From NCBI GenBank assembly GCA_937925455.1, contig CALEWF010000054.1, positions 1 through 8,885 of the forward strand: a stretch of DNA of 8,885 bases, read 5' to 3'. A model generated the notes under the pieces. That model was given only the letters and a program-made list of their open reading frames with translations, was not told the DNA's origin and made no database searches. The first letter of the stretch is position 1; each line of letters opens with the position of its first letter. This DNA comes from an uncultured Flavobacteriales bacterium. Lineage in GTDB: Bacteria > Bacteroidota > Bacteroidia > CAIKAF01. Shown here piece by piece: positions 1 to 5,604 of the stretch. A program made the translations under genes and the position numbers.

Positions 1-37
1 CACAGTTTGATTAAAACAAAATAATTATACATAATAT

Positions 38-68
38 TTTGAAAAATCCGATAGGATGCCTAAATTTG
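38..68 (+). promoter_or_regulatory. Bacteroidota-type sigma-A promoter of rpsU
   Basis: A TTTG box at 38-41 and a TAAATTTG box at 61-68 are separated by exactly 19 bp. This matches the Bacteroidota housekeeping consensus TTTG-N19-TAnnTTTG (the -33/-7 elements). Transcription would start near 74-76, giving rpsU a leader of about 24 nt. The promoter lies inside the only longer in-frame extension of rpsU (a TTG at 39), which argues against that extension. The start site is inferred from the boxes. Confidence 0.8.
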
Positions 69-98
69 CAGCCCATTAAATTAAAAGAAGAAAAAAAT

Positions 99-293
99 AT
101 GTTGATTATTCCAATCAAAGAAGGTGAAAACATTGACAAAGCGCTTAAAAAGTATAAGAAGAAATACGAGCGTACAGCTATTGTAAAGCAATTGCGAGAT
201 CGGCAACACTATACTAAAAAATCAGTAAAGCGAAGAGATACCATTCTTCGTGCTGCTTTTCGTGAAAGAATAAAGTCACAGTTAGAAAACTAA
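99..293 (+). CDS. rpsU: Small ribosomal subunit protein bS21
   Basis: This 64-residue protein is ribosomal protein S21, a small basic protein of the 30S platform near the 3' end of 16S rRNA. It starts MLIIPIKEGENIDKALKKYK and has the family's Lys/Arg-rich middle (KKSVKRRD around residues 40-47) and helical C-terminus (RAAFRERIKS). Length is normal for Bacteroidota bS21. I chose ATG 99 because the in-frame TTG at 39 lies within the -33 box of the promoter and would add 20 residues unlike S21. The leader just before the ATG is A-rich (AAAGAAG then a run of A) and has no GGAGG. In Bacteroidota, bS21 takes part in hiding the anti-Shine-Dalgarno sequence of 16S rRNA, so the leader of this gene is of regulatory interest. 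It is first in a probable rpsU-xerC transcript. Confidence 0.93.
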   Translation: MLIIPIKEGENIDKALKKYKKKYERTAIVKQLRDRQHYTKKSVKRRDTILRAAFRERIKSQLEN

Positions 294-328
294 TATATTA
301 TTATTATTTTAGCAGGAACTTGAGTATC

Positions 329-1213
329 ATGCATATTGAAAATTTCCTGCATTTTATACAGATTGAAAAGCGGTATTCTTCAAATACCATAACTTCTTAT
401 AAAAAAGACCTGGAGCAATTTCAGGTCTTTTTGCATTTGCAATATGCCGATGTGCCTATTGAACGAGCCGTTTTTCACCAAATTCGTTCTTGGGTTGTTT
501 ATCTGATGCAGAAAGGCGTAAATCCTAAAAGCATCAATCGCAAGCTTTCAACCCTTCGATCATTTTATAAGTATTTATTACGAAACGGAGTAATCCGCCA
601 AAATCCTATGCAAGGGTTGCAAGGACCCAAAACGGCCAAGCGAAATCCAGCTTTTGTACCCGAAACAGCGATGGAACAGTTGTTAGATAAGCTCGTATTT
701 CCTGATGGTTTTGAAGGGATAAGAGACAGGGCATTGTTAGAAACTTTTTATTTCACCGGAATACGAAGGGCTGAATTGATGGGTATTCGTCATCAGGATA
801 TAGATTTTAGCATGCATACCCTCAAAGTAATTGGAAAGCGAAATAAAGAGCGGCTTATTCCTCTAAGCCCAGTGCTTGAAGAAATTTTAAAAACGTATAT
901 TCGCGAAAAAAATAACGCCGGTTTTACTTCTGAAAGTTTATTTGTAAATAATAATGGGAAGCCCATCCAATCGCGTTTATTATATTCTATTGTACATAAA
1001 TATTTATCGGCAGTTACTACCATTGATCGGAAAAGCCCCCATGTATTACGCCATACGTTTGCAACCCATATGCTAAATAACGGAGCTGAATTAGATGCTA
1101 TCAAAGAAATTATGGGGCACGCCAGTTTGGCAGCCACTCAGGTTTACACGCATAATTCCTTAGAAAAACTAAAACAGGTTCACAAAAAAGCACATCCCCG
1201 ATCATCAAAATAA
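329..1213 (+). CDS. xerC: XerC/XerD-type tyrosine recombinase
   Basis: This 294-residue site-specific recombinase most likely acts with a partner at the chromosome dif site to resolve chromosome dimers. It has the two family domains: an N-terminal SAM-like core-binding domain (about residues 3-85, with the typical FLHFIQIEKRYS start) and a C-terminal catalytic domain (about 105-285). All six catalytic positions are visible, numbered from ATG 329: R146 (TGIRRAEL), K170 (VIGKRNKERLIPL), H238 and R241 (HVLRHTFATH), H264 (MGHASL) and the nucleophile Y273 (TQVYTH). A TTG at 320 would add three residues. I prefer ATG 329 because an AGGA at 314-317 lies only 2 nt from the TTG but 11 nt from the ATG. 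It follows rpsU by 35 bp and is probably co-transcribed. The housekeeping setting and the absence of att-like repeats fit a Xer protein better than a phage integrase. XerC versus XerD cannot be settled here. Confidence 0.88.
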   Translation: MHIENFLHFIQIEKRYSSNTITSYKKDLEQFQVFLHLQYADVPIERAVFHQIRSWVVYLMQKGVNPKSINRKLSTLRSFYKYLLRNGVIRQNPMQGLQGPKTAKRNPAFVPETAMEQLLDKLVFPDGFEGIRDRALLETFYFTGIRRAELMGIRHQDIDFSMHTLKVIGKRNKERLIPLSPVLEEILKTYIREKNNAGFTSESLFVNNNGKPIQSRLLYSIVHKYLSAVTTIDRKSPHVLRHTFATHMLNNGAELDAIKEIMGHASLAATQVYTHNSLEKLKQVHKKAHPRSSK

Positions 1214-1237
1214 CCATCATAAAAAGTGCAAAACATG

Positions 1238-1268
1238 GTTTAAGAGAATTCAAATTTTTTTTATTTTG
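1238..1268 (+). promoter_or_regulatory. Possible promoter of hpf (weak match)
   Basis: TTATTTTG at 1261-1268 is one mismatch from the TAnnTTTG -7 element (T instead of A at position 2) and is followed by CA. At the expected 19-bp spacing the -33 box reads GTTT (1238-1241) rather than TTTG, and TTTA at 1239-1242 would need an 18-bp spacer. It sits 30-60 bp before the hpf start codon in the 84-bp xerC-hpf spacer. Read-through from rpsU-xerC is an alternative source of hpf transcription. Confidence 0.4.
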
Positions 1269-1297
1269 CAAATACAAACCTTTAAAATATACGAAGT

Positions 1298-1588
1298 ATG
1301 AATATTCAGGTGAATGATGTGAATTTTAATGCAGAAGAGCATTTAGTAGAATTTGCCCGTAAAAAAGCGGAAAAAATGTATCAGTTACACGATGGAGTGT
1401 TAGGCGTGGAAGTAAATATGAGGCTTGAAAACAATAAAGAGAACGAAAATAAAACTGCAGAAATACGGGTAAAAGTTCCCGGAAGTGACGTATTTGCCAA
1501 AAAAACAGAAAAAACCTTTGAAGCGGCGATAGATGCCAGCATATTAGCACTCAAAAAGCAAATGGAAAAGCTTAAATCTCGTTCATAA
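1298..1588 (+). CDS. hpf: Ribosome hibernation-promoting factor, short HPF/RaiA family
   Basis: This 96-residue protein belongs to the HPF/YfiA (RaiA) family. Members bind the 30S decoding region where mRNA and tRNA would sit and keep idle ribosomes inactive in stationary phase. The sequence has the family pattern: an N-terminal strand (MNIQVNDVNF), a lysine-rich first helix (EFARKKAEKMYQL, about 18-30), central strands (VEVNMRLENN and TAEIRVKVPG) and a second helix (FEAAIDASILALKKQMEKLK, about 74-93). It lacks the roughly 60-residue C-terminal dimerisation domain of long HPFs, so it is the short form. ATG 1298 gives the expected family N-terminus. It lies between xerC and the tRNA-tuf cluster, so ribosome inactivation is encoded next to ribosome synthesis genes. 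A weak promoter lies just upstream and a weak AT-rich hairpin about 85 bp after the stop codon. Confidence 0.88.
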   Translation: MNIQVNDVNFNAEEHLVEFARKKAEKMYQLHDGVLGVEVNMRLENNKENENKTAEIRVKVPGSDVFAKKTEKTFEAAIDASILALKKQMEKLKSRS

Positions 1589-1674
1589 AAATTTAATTAT
1601 CAGAGGTTTAGCTTTTAACTGGGAAGATAAAAACGTTCCAATATATCTATTGTATTGATTTATAGAAAAATGCC

Positions 1675-1714
1675 AAAAACATCAAAAAAAAATGTTTTTT
1701 TCTAACTTTTTTTT
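1675..1714 (+). terminator. Weak AT-rich terminator-like hairpin after hpf
   Basis: AAAAACAT (1675-1682) and ATGTTTTT (1692-1699) form a perfect 8-bp stem with a 9-nt A-rich loop. It is followed by further T and a run of eight T at 1707-1714. The stem has only one C-G pair, so its stability is low. Its position between hpf and the next exact promoter fits a transcript boundary. The rest of the 250-bp spacer 1589-1838 holds the tRNA promoter and leader, and I see no coding sequence in it. Confidence 0.4.
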
Positions 1715-1723
1715 CACAAGATT

Positions 1724-1754
1724 TTTGTGAAGTTTCAAATCTTTCATACATTTG
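1724..1754 (+). promoter_or_regulatory. Bacteroidota-type promoter of the tRNA-tuf operon
   Basis: TTTG at 1724-1727 and TACATTTG at 1747-1754 have a 19-bp spacer, an exact match to TTTG-N19-TAnnTTTG. The predicted start is near 1760-1762, leaving a leader of about 78 nt before the first tRNA. No equally good promoter lies between the four tRNA genes and tuf, so this probably drives the whole tRNA-Thr-Tyr-Gly-Thr-tuf unit. Confidence 0.82.
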
Positions 1755-1759
1755 CAGCC

Positions 1760-1820
1760 CTTTGAAGTAGAAATCTTTGAAGGAGAGAGCTATAAAAGCA
1801 ACGTGAAATCTTGATTTCTC
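1760..1820 (+). promoter_or_regulatory. tRNA operon leader with CTTTGAAG direct repeat and AGAAATC inverted repeat
   Basis: The leader contains an 8-bp direct repeat, CTTTGAAG at 1760-1767 and 1775-1782. The second copy extends to TCTTTGAA (1774-1781), the core of the boxA-like motif seen at 1913 and 3520. AGAAATC (1769-1775) and GATTTCT (1813-1819) can pair over 7 bp and would fold the leader into a stem-loop upstream of the first tRNA. A role in antitermination or precursor processing is inference. The same 8-mer also occurs within hpf at 1516-1523, so chance cannot be excluded. Confidence 0.35.
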
Positions 1821-1838
1821 TGTTTTTATGTTCCAATA

Positions 1839-1911
1839 GCCGGAGTAGCTCAGCTGGTAGAGCAGCTGATTTGTAATCAGCTGGTCGGGGGTTCGAGTCC
1901 CTTCTCCGGCT
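1839..1911 (+). tRNA. tRNA-Thr (anticodon UGU)
   Basis: This is a complete 73-nt cloverleaf. The acceptor stem is GCCGGAG/CTCCGGC (1839-1845 with 1904-1910), and the anticodon stem is GCTGA/TCAGC (1865-1869 with 1877-1881). The loop TTTGTAA places anticodon TGT at 1872-1874, reading ACA threonine codons. The T loop is TTCGAGT at 1892-1898. The discriminator is T1911, and no CCA is encoded (CTG follows). It is the first gene of the tRNA-tuf unit and matches E. coli thrU in order and anticodon. Confidence 0.96.
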
Positions 1912-1912
1912 C

Positions 1913-1923
1913 TGTTCTTTGAA
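1913..1923 (+). promoter_or_regulatory. boxA-like motif TGTTCTTTGAA before tRNA-Tyr
   Basis: TGTTCTTTGAA lies in the 18-nt spacer between tRNA-Thr and tRNA-Tyr, 6 nt before tRNA-Tyr, and recurs identically at 3520-3530. It resembles the boxA antitermination element (NusB-S10 binding site) of bacterial rRNA leaders, whose Bacillus form reads TGTTCTTTGAAAAC. Function here is inferred from similarity only. Confidence 0.45.
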
Positions 1924-1929
1924 AAAATA

Positions 1930-2015
1930 GGGGAGATACCAAAGTGGCCAACTGGGGCAGACTGTAAATCTGCTGCGATTTCGCTTCGTAGGTTCGAATC
2001 CTGCTCTCCCCACCA
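1930..2015 (+). tRNA. tRNA-Tyr (anticodon GUA), class II, CCA encoded
   Basis: The acceptor stem is GGGGAGA/TCTCCCC (1930-1936 with 2005-2011), and the discriminator is A2012. The CCA end is encoded at 2013-2015. The anticodon stem GCAGA/TCTGC (1957-1961 with 1969-1973) holds the loop CTGTAAA with anticodon GTA at 1964-1966. A long variable arm forms a GCGA/TCGC stem (1975-1978 with 1981-1984), as expected for bacterial tRNA-Tyr. The T arm is GTAGG/CCTGC around TTCGAAT. It corresponds to E. coli tyrU in the tRNA-tufB operon. Confidence 0.96.
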
Positions 2016-2028
2016 AAAGTTAAGATCA

Positions 2029-2104
2029 GCGGGAGTAGCTCAGTTGGTAGAGCTTTAGCCTTCCAAGCTAAATGTCGCGGGTTCGAGTCCCGTCTCCCGC
2101 TCCA
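2029..2104 (+). tRNA. tRNA-Gly (anticodon UCC), CCA encoded
   Basis: The acceptor stem is GCGGGAG/CTCCCGC (2029-2035 with 2094-2100), and the discriminator is T2101. CCA is encoded at 2102-2104. The anticodon stem TTAGC/GCTAA (2055-2059 with 2067-2071) carries loop CTTCCAA with anticodon TCC at 2062-2064, reading GGA and GGG glycine codons. It lies 13 nt after tRNA-Tyr and corresponds to E. coli glyT. Confidence 0.96.
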
Positions 2105-2135
2105 GCGCATCCGTTTGTTAATGGGTGCACCATTA

Positions 2136-2208
<73 letters not shown>

Positions 2209-2259
2209 CGACTTTAAACTGAATATTAACTTAACTATTACAACTTAAACTTTAAAAAA

Positions 2260-3447
2260 ATGGCAAAAGAAAGTTTTGTACGGACAAAACCGCACGTAAA
2301 CATCGGAACTATCGGTCACGTTGACCACGGTAAAACTACTCTTACCGCCGCAATTACAAACGTACTTGCGAAAGAAGGATTGGCACAAGCCCGTGATTTC
2401 TCTTCTATTGACAATGCTCCCGAAGAAAAAGAACGTGGTATTACCATCAATACTTCTCACGTAGAGTATGAAACTGCTAACCGTCACTATGCTCATGTTG
2501 ACTGTCCAGGTCATGCCGACTATGTGAAAAACATGGTTACTGGTGCTGCTCAGATGGATGGAGCTATATTAGTGGTTGCTGCAACCGATGGTCCTATGCC
2601 TCAAACTCGTGAACACATCCTATTGGCACGTCAGGTAGGCGTACCCAAAATCGTAGTGTTTATGAACAAAGTTGATATGGTGGATGATCCAGAATTGCTT
2701 GATTTGGTTGAAATGGAAATACGTGACCTGTTAAGCTTCTATGAGTTTGATGGAGATAATACCCCAATCATTCGTGGTTCTGCTTTGGGTGCGTTGAATG
2801 GTGAAGAAAAATGGGTGAACACCGTGAAAGAATTAATGGCAGCCGTTGATTCGTATATTCCATTGCCTCCTCGTGAAGTTGACAAGCCTTTCTTGATGCC
2901 AGTAGAAGATGTGTTTTCTATTACTGGACGCGGAACTGTTGCTACTGGCCGTATTGAAACTGGTGTAATTACAGTAGGTGAGGAAGTTGAAATTGTTGGT
3001 ATGCAGGAAGAAAAAATGAAGTCAGTAGTTACTGGGGTTGAAATGTTCCGCAAACTACTTGACCGTGGAGAAGCTGGTGACAACGTAGGTTTATTGCTTC
3101 GTGGTATTGATAAGAAAGATATTCGTCGTGGTATGGTTATTGCCAAGCCAGGCTCAATCACTCCTCACACTGAGTTTAAAGCTGAAATTTACGTGTTGAA
3201 AAAAGAAGAAGGTGGTCGCCACACTCCTTTCCATAATAAATACCGTCCTCAGTTCTATATGCGTACAACTGACGTAACTGGAGAAATTTCTTTGCCAGAA
3301 GGTCGTGAGATGGTTATGCCGGGTGATAATGTAACAATTACAGTTAAGTTAATCGTACCGGTTGCTATGGATAAGGGTCTGCGTTTTGCTATCCGTGAGG
3401 GTGGTCGTACCGTAGGTGCCGGTCAGGTTACTGAGATCATTAAGTAA
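2260..3447 (+). CDS. tuf: Elongation factor Tu
   Basis: This 395-residue GTPase carries aminoacyl-tRNA to the ribosomal A site; its length is normal for EF-Tu. The GTP-binding motifs are all present: P-loop GHVDHGKT (19-26), switch I GITINTSH with Thr62, DCPGH (81-85) with catalytic His85, NKVD (136-139) and SAL (174-176). Domain 2 begins near residue 205 (DKPFLMPVEDVFSITGRGTV), and domain 3 follows from about 300 to the C-terminal TVGAGQVTEIIK. ATG 2260 is preceded by an A-rich stretch (TTTAAAAAA) rather than a Shine-Dalgarno. The gene follows four tRNA genes with a 51-nt spacer, no separate promoter is evident, and it is closed by a strong hairpin, so it is the last gene of the tRNA-tuf unit. 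It is probably cleaved from the tRNA precursor by tRNA processing enzymes (inference). Confidence 0.98.
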   Translation: MAKESFVRTKPHVNIGTIGHVDHGKTTLTAAITNVLAKEGLAQARDFSSIDNAPEEKERGITINTSHVEYETANRHYAHVDCPGHADYVKNMVTGAAQMDGAILVVAATDGPMPQTREHILLARQVGVPKIVVFMNKVDMVDDPELLDLVEMEIRDLLSFYEFDGDNTPIIRGSALGALNGEEKWVNTVKELMAAVDSYIPLPPREVDKPFLMPVEDVFSITGRGTVATGRIETGVITVGEEVEIVGMQEEKMKSVVTGVEMFRKLLDRGEAGDNVGLLLRGIDKKDIRRGMVIAKPGSITPHTEFKAEIYVLKKEEGGRHTPFHNKYRPQFYMRTTDVTGEISLPEGREMVMPGDNVTITVKLIVPVAMDKGLRFAIREGGRTVGAGQVTEIIK

Positions 3448-3461
3448 TTTTGATATATAGG

Positions 3462-3501
3462 CTTACTGGTATCCTTCGGGGTGCCAGTAAGTTTATTTTA
3501 A
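3462..3501 (+). terminator. Rho-independent terminator of tuf
   Basis: A 13-bp stem pairs 3462-3474 with 3479-3491. It begins CTTACTGG/CCAGTAAG, includes two G-U pairs and is capped by a UUCG tetraloop. TTTATTTTAA (3492-3501) follows. The hairpin starts 14 nt after the tuf stop codon. The T tract is interrupted by one A, so some read-through into tRNA-Trp-secE is possible. Confidence 0.8.
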
Positions 3502-3519
3502 TGATCAGCCGAGACCGTT

Positions 3520-3530
3520 TGTTCTTTGAA
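3520..3530 (+). promoter_or_regulatory. boxA-like motif TGTTCTTTGAA before tRNA-Trp
   Basis: This is an exact second copy of the 11-mer at 1913-1923, placed 14 nt before tRNA-Trp and downstream of the tuf terminator. It could be a boxA antitermination element for the tRNA-Trp-secE-nusG transcript. Alternatively, its last four bases (TTTG, 3525-3528) could be a degenerate -7 element, but position-correct TA and a -33 TTTG are missing. Confidence 0.45.
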
Positions 3531-3544
3531 CGTAACAAAAAAAA

Positions 3545-3615
3545 ACGGGTGTAGTTCAAGGGTAGAATAGCGGTCTCCAAAACCGTTGATGGGAGTTCGA
3601 ATCTCTCCACCCGTG
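3545..3615 (+). tRNA. tRNA-Trp (anticodon CCA)
   Basis: The acceptor stem is ACGGGTG/CACCCGT (3545-3551 with 3608-3614), and the discriminator G3615 is typical of tRNA-Trp. The anticodon stem GCGGT/ACCGT (3570-3574 with 3582-3586) begins with a G-U pair and holds loop CTCCAAA with anticodon CCA at 3577-3579. No 3' CCA is encoded (CAA follows). It lies 16 nt before secE and must be cut from the same transcript if the two are co-transcribed. Confidence 0.95.
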
Positions 3616-3631
3616 CAAAGAAAAAATAAAA

Positions 3632-3823
3632 ATGAAAATTAAAACATATATTCAGGAAAGCATTGATGAACTGCTCAATAAAGTAACCTGGCCAACATGG
3701 TCAGAACTCCAGGGTAGTTCTATTGTTGTACTGGTGGCTTCGCTCCTTATTGCCATTGTGGTATTTGCCATGGACTCAATATTTAGCGAAACCATGAAAT
3801 TGTTGTATAAAACCCTGTTCTGA
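3632..3823 (+). CDS. secE: Preprotein translocase subunit SecE
   Basis: This 63-residue protein is the short, single-span form of SecE, the inner-membrane subunit that clamps SecY in the Sec translocon. It has an amphipathic N-terminal helix (about 3-17), the conserved cytoplasmic motif VTWPTWSEL (18-26) and one transmembrane helix (about 29-48, SSIVVLVASLLIAIVVFAMD). It lacks the two extra N-terminal spans of the E. coli protein, as usual for most bacteria. The leader AAAGAAAAAATAAAA before ATG 3632 is purine-rich without GGAGG. nusG begins 1 nt after the stop codon, so translation of the two is probably coupled. Confidence 0.95.
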   Translation: MKIKTYIQESIDELLNKVTWPTWSELQGSSIVVLVASLLIAIVVFAMDSIFSETMKLLYKTLF

Positions 3824-3824
3824 T

Positions 3825-4379
3825 ATGACCGGTGAATTGGTTAAAAAGTGGTACGTGATCCGAGCGATCAGTGGTCAGGAAAAAAAGATCAAGTCTTATA
3901 TTGAGGCAGAAATCCGTCGTAATAAGATGGAAGACTATGTCTCTCAAATTCTTATTCCTACCGAAAAGATTTACCAAATCAGAAAAGGGAAGAAAGTGAG
4001 TAAAGAAAAAAATTTGTTTCCAGGCTATATTTTAATTGAAGCTGCACTAATTGGAGAATTACCTCATATTATAAATAACGTTACAGGGGTGATTGGCTGG
4101 TTGGGTGCAGAAAAGAAAGGAAATCCAATTCCGCTGAGCCAGGCTGAAGTGAATAGAATTTTGGGGAAAGTGGATGAAATGGCTGATAGTGAACAGATGA
4201 TCAATATACCTTTTATAGTAGGTGAAACAGTTAAGGTTATTGATGGTCCATTTAACAATTTCTCTGGTGTGATAGAGGAGATTAACGAGGAGAAAAAGAA
4301 ATTGAAAGTAATGGTTAAAATCTTCGGTCGTAAAACGCCGTTGGAGTTAAGTTATATGCAGGTTGAAAAAGAAGTATAG
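3825..4379 (+). CDS. nusG: Transcription termination/antitermination factor NusG
   Basis: This 184-residue protein is the universal NusG/Spt5 elongation factor. It binds RNA polymerase at the clamp and links it to Rho or to S10 of the leading ribosome. The NGN domain covers about residues 7-118 (KKWYVIRAISGQEKKIKSYI, then the NLFPGYILIE motif at 63-72 and TGVIGWLG at 87-94). The C-terminal KOW domain spans about 131-184 (VGETVKVIDGPFNNFSGVIE, with the typical GPF at 141-143). ATG 3825 starts 1 nt after the secE stop, and the protein has the usual length with no domain II insertion. rplK starts 31 nt downstream, in the standard secE-nusG-rplK order. Confidence 0.97.
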   Translation: MTGELVKKWYVIRAISGQEKKIKSYIEAEIRRNKMEDYVSQILIPTEKIYQIRKGKKVSKEKNLFPGYILIEAALIGELPHIINNVTGVIGWLGAEKKGNPIPLSQAEVNRILGKVDEMADSEQMINIPFIVGETVKVIDGPFNNFSGVIEEINEEKKKLKVMVKIFGRKTPLELSYMQVEKEV

Positions 4380-4410
4380 TTTTTTTTGTATAATTTTAAT
4401 AATAGCAGTA

Positions 4411-4857
4411 ATGGCTAAAGAAGTAACCGGATTTATTAAGCTTCAAGTGAAAGGAGGTCAGGCTAACCCATCTCCTCCCATTGGTCCAGCGTTGGGTTCC
4501 AAAGGGGTTAACATCATGGAGTTTTGTAAGCAGTTTAATGCTCGTACTCAAGATCAAATGGGTAAAATATTGCCTGTAGTAATTACGGTGTATGCTGATA
4601 AATCATTTGATTTTATCATTAAAACACCACCAGTTCCTGTTTTATTGAAAGAGGCGCTTAAAATCCAAAGTGGTTCTGCTGAGCCCAATCGTAAAAAAGT
4701 TGGCACAATTAACTGGAAGCAAGTGGAAGAAATTGCCCGTATTAAAATGCCAGATCTGAATTGTTTCAAAATTGAAAGTGCTATGCGTATGGTAGCCGGA
4801 ACAGCCAGAAGTATGGGTATTAATGTGGAGGGTGAGTTTCCAGCCAATATTAATTAA
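4411..4857 (+). CDS. rplK: Large ribosomal subunit protein uL11
   Basis: This 148-residue protein is L11 of the GTPase-associated centre, which binds 23S rRNA helices 43/44 and is needed for factor-dependent GTPase activity and the stringent response. The N-terminal domain starts MAKEVTGFIKLQVKGGQANP and includes the proline-rich PPIGPALG segment (23-30), the thiostrepton-contact region. The rRNA-binding C-terminal domain (about 75-148) carries KMPDLN (112-117) and the GTARSMGI signature (130-137). ATG 4411 gives the canonical MAKxVTG start. An in-frame TTG at 4363 would add a hydrophobic 16-residue extension overlapping nusG and is rejected. The 31-nt gap from nusG is T-rich and I see no promoter matching the phylum consensus in it. 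Confidence 0.97.
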   Translation: MAKEVTGFIKLQVKGGQANPSPPIGPALGSKGVNIMEFCKQFNARTQDQMGKILPVVITVYADKSFDFIIKTPPVPVLLKEALKIQSGSAEPNRKKVGTINWKQVEEIARIKMPDLNCFKIESAMRMVAGTARSMGINVEGEFPANIN

Positions 4858-4870
4858 ATCATTTATTAAT

Positions 4871-4886
4871 ATAGACAGATAGACAG
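4871..4886 (+). repeat. Tandem 8-bp repeat in the rplK-rplA spacer
   Basis: ATAGACAG occurs twice in direct tandem (4871-4878 and 4879-4886), ending 3 nt before the rplA start codon. It occupies the place where a ribosome binding site would be, and neither copy contains GGAGG. It may be a simple duplication; no function is claimed. Confidence 0.6.
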
Positions 4887-4889
4887 AGT

Positions 4890-5585
4890 ATGGCACGGTT
4901 ATCAAAAAATATGAAAGCAGCTCTCTCTAAAATTGATGGAGAGAAGTTTTATGAGCTTGAAGATGCTGCCAAACTTTTAAAGGAAATTACCTTTACTAAG
5001 TTTGATGCTTCAGTAGATATTGCCGTTCGGTTAGGTGTTGATCCTCGTAAAGCCGACCAAATGGTAAGAGGTTCCGTGAAGCTTCCGCATGGAATCGGTA
5101 AGAGCGTACGCGTTTTGGTTCTCTGCACACCCGATAAGCAGGAAGAAGCCAAAGCAGCAGGCGCTGATTATGTTGGCCTGGATGATTACATCGATAAAAT
5201 TAAAGGTGGTTGGACCGATGTTGATGTAATCATTACTACTCCGGCCGTAATGGGTAAGGTGGGTGCATTGGGTAAAATTTTAGGTCCTCGTGGATTAATG
5301 CCCAATCCTAAAACCGGTACCGTTACTATGGAGGTTGGTAAAGCCGTTGAAGAAGTAAAAGCCGGTAAGATTGATTTCAAGGTAGATAAGTACGGAATTG
5401 TACATACTACCATCGGCCGTATTTCCTTCGATAAGGATAAAATTGTTGACAATGCCAAAGAATTTTTGTCAACCATTGCCAAATTGAAACCGTCTTCGGC
5501 TAAGGGAACTTACATTAAAAGTGTGTCCCTTTCTTCAACCATGAGTCCGGGCATTAAAATAGAAACCAAGAGCATTCTTGGCTAA
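4890..5585 (+). CDS. rplA: Large ribosomal subunit protein uL1
   Basis: This 231-residue protein forms the mobile L1 stalk near the ribosomal E site and in many bacteria represses its own operon by binding mRNA. Domain I is split around domain II, as usual. The L1 signature is clear: KVGALGKILGPRGLMPNPKT at 123-142. The conserved FTKFDASVDIAVRLGVDPRK at 35-54 and the C-terminal SAKGTYIKSVSLSSTMSPGI (203-222) also match. Length is normal. It lies 32 nt after rplK and 19 nt before rplJ in one transcript. An L1 autoregulatory target could be expected near the rplK start, but I do not see a convincing structure in the 31-nt nusG-rplK gap. Confidence 0.97.
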   Translation: MARLSKNMKAALSKIDGEKFYELEDAAKLLKEITFTKFDASVDIAVRLGVDPRKADQMVRGSVKLPHGIGKSVRVLVLCTPDKQEEAKAAGADYVGLDDYIDKIKGGWTDVDVIITTPAVMGKVGALGKILGPRGLMPNPKTGTVTMEVGKAVEEVKAGKIDFKVDKYGIVHTTIGRISFDKDKIVDNAKEFLSTIAKLKPSSAKGTYIKSVSLSSTMSPGIKIETKSILG

Positions 5586-5604
5586 TCCTTAAAACAGTTC
5601 AGCA

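Noticed and set aside
39..98. 20-residue N-terminal extension of rpsU from a TTG at 39
   Set aside because: It starts inside the -33 promoter box, spans the -7 box, and does not resemble S21. ATG 99 gives the normal family N-terminus.
329..1213. Tyrosine recombinase as the integrase of a mobile element next to tRNA genes
   Set aside because: I see no att-like direct repeats, cargo or other phage/ICE genes, the tRNA genes are intact, and the recombinase sits in a conserved housekeeping order typical of Xer proteins in Bacteroidota.
1744..2110. Two minus-strand ORFs (90 and 77 residues) with phrases such as RRDSNPRPADYKSAALPAEL
   Set aside because: They are antisense translations of the tRNA genes. 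These peptide strings are known artefacts of tRNA T- and D-arm sequences in databases.
2739..3161. 140-residue minus-strand ORF within tuf
   Set aside because: It lies fully antisense to the well-supported EF-Tu gene and has no recognisable domain. It is a codon-bias shadow.
4363..4410. 16-residue hydrophobic extension of rplK from a TTG at 4363, resembling a signal peptide
   Set aside because: It overlaps the end of nusG, and L11 is a cytoplasmic protein that starts MAKxVTG, which is exactly at 4411.
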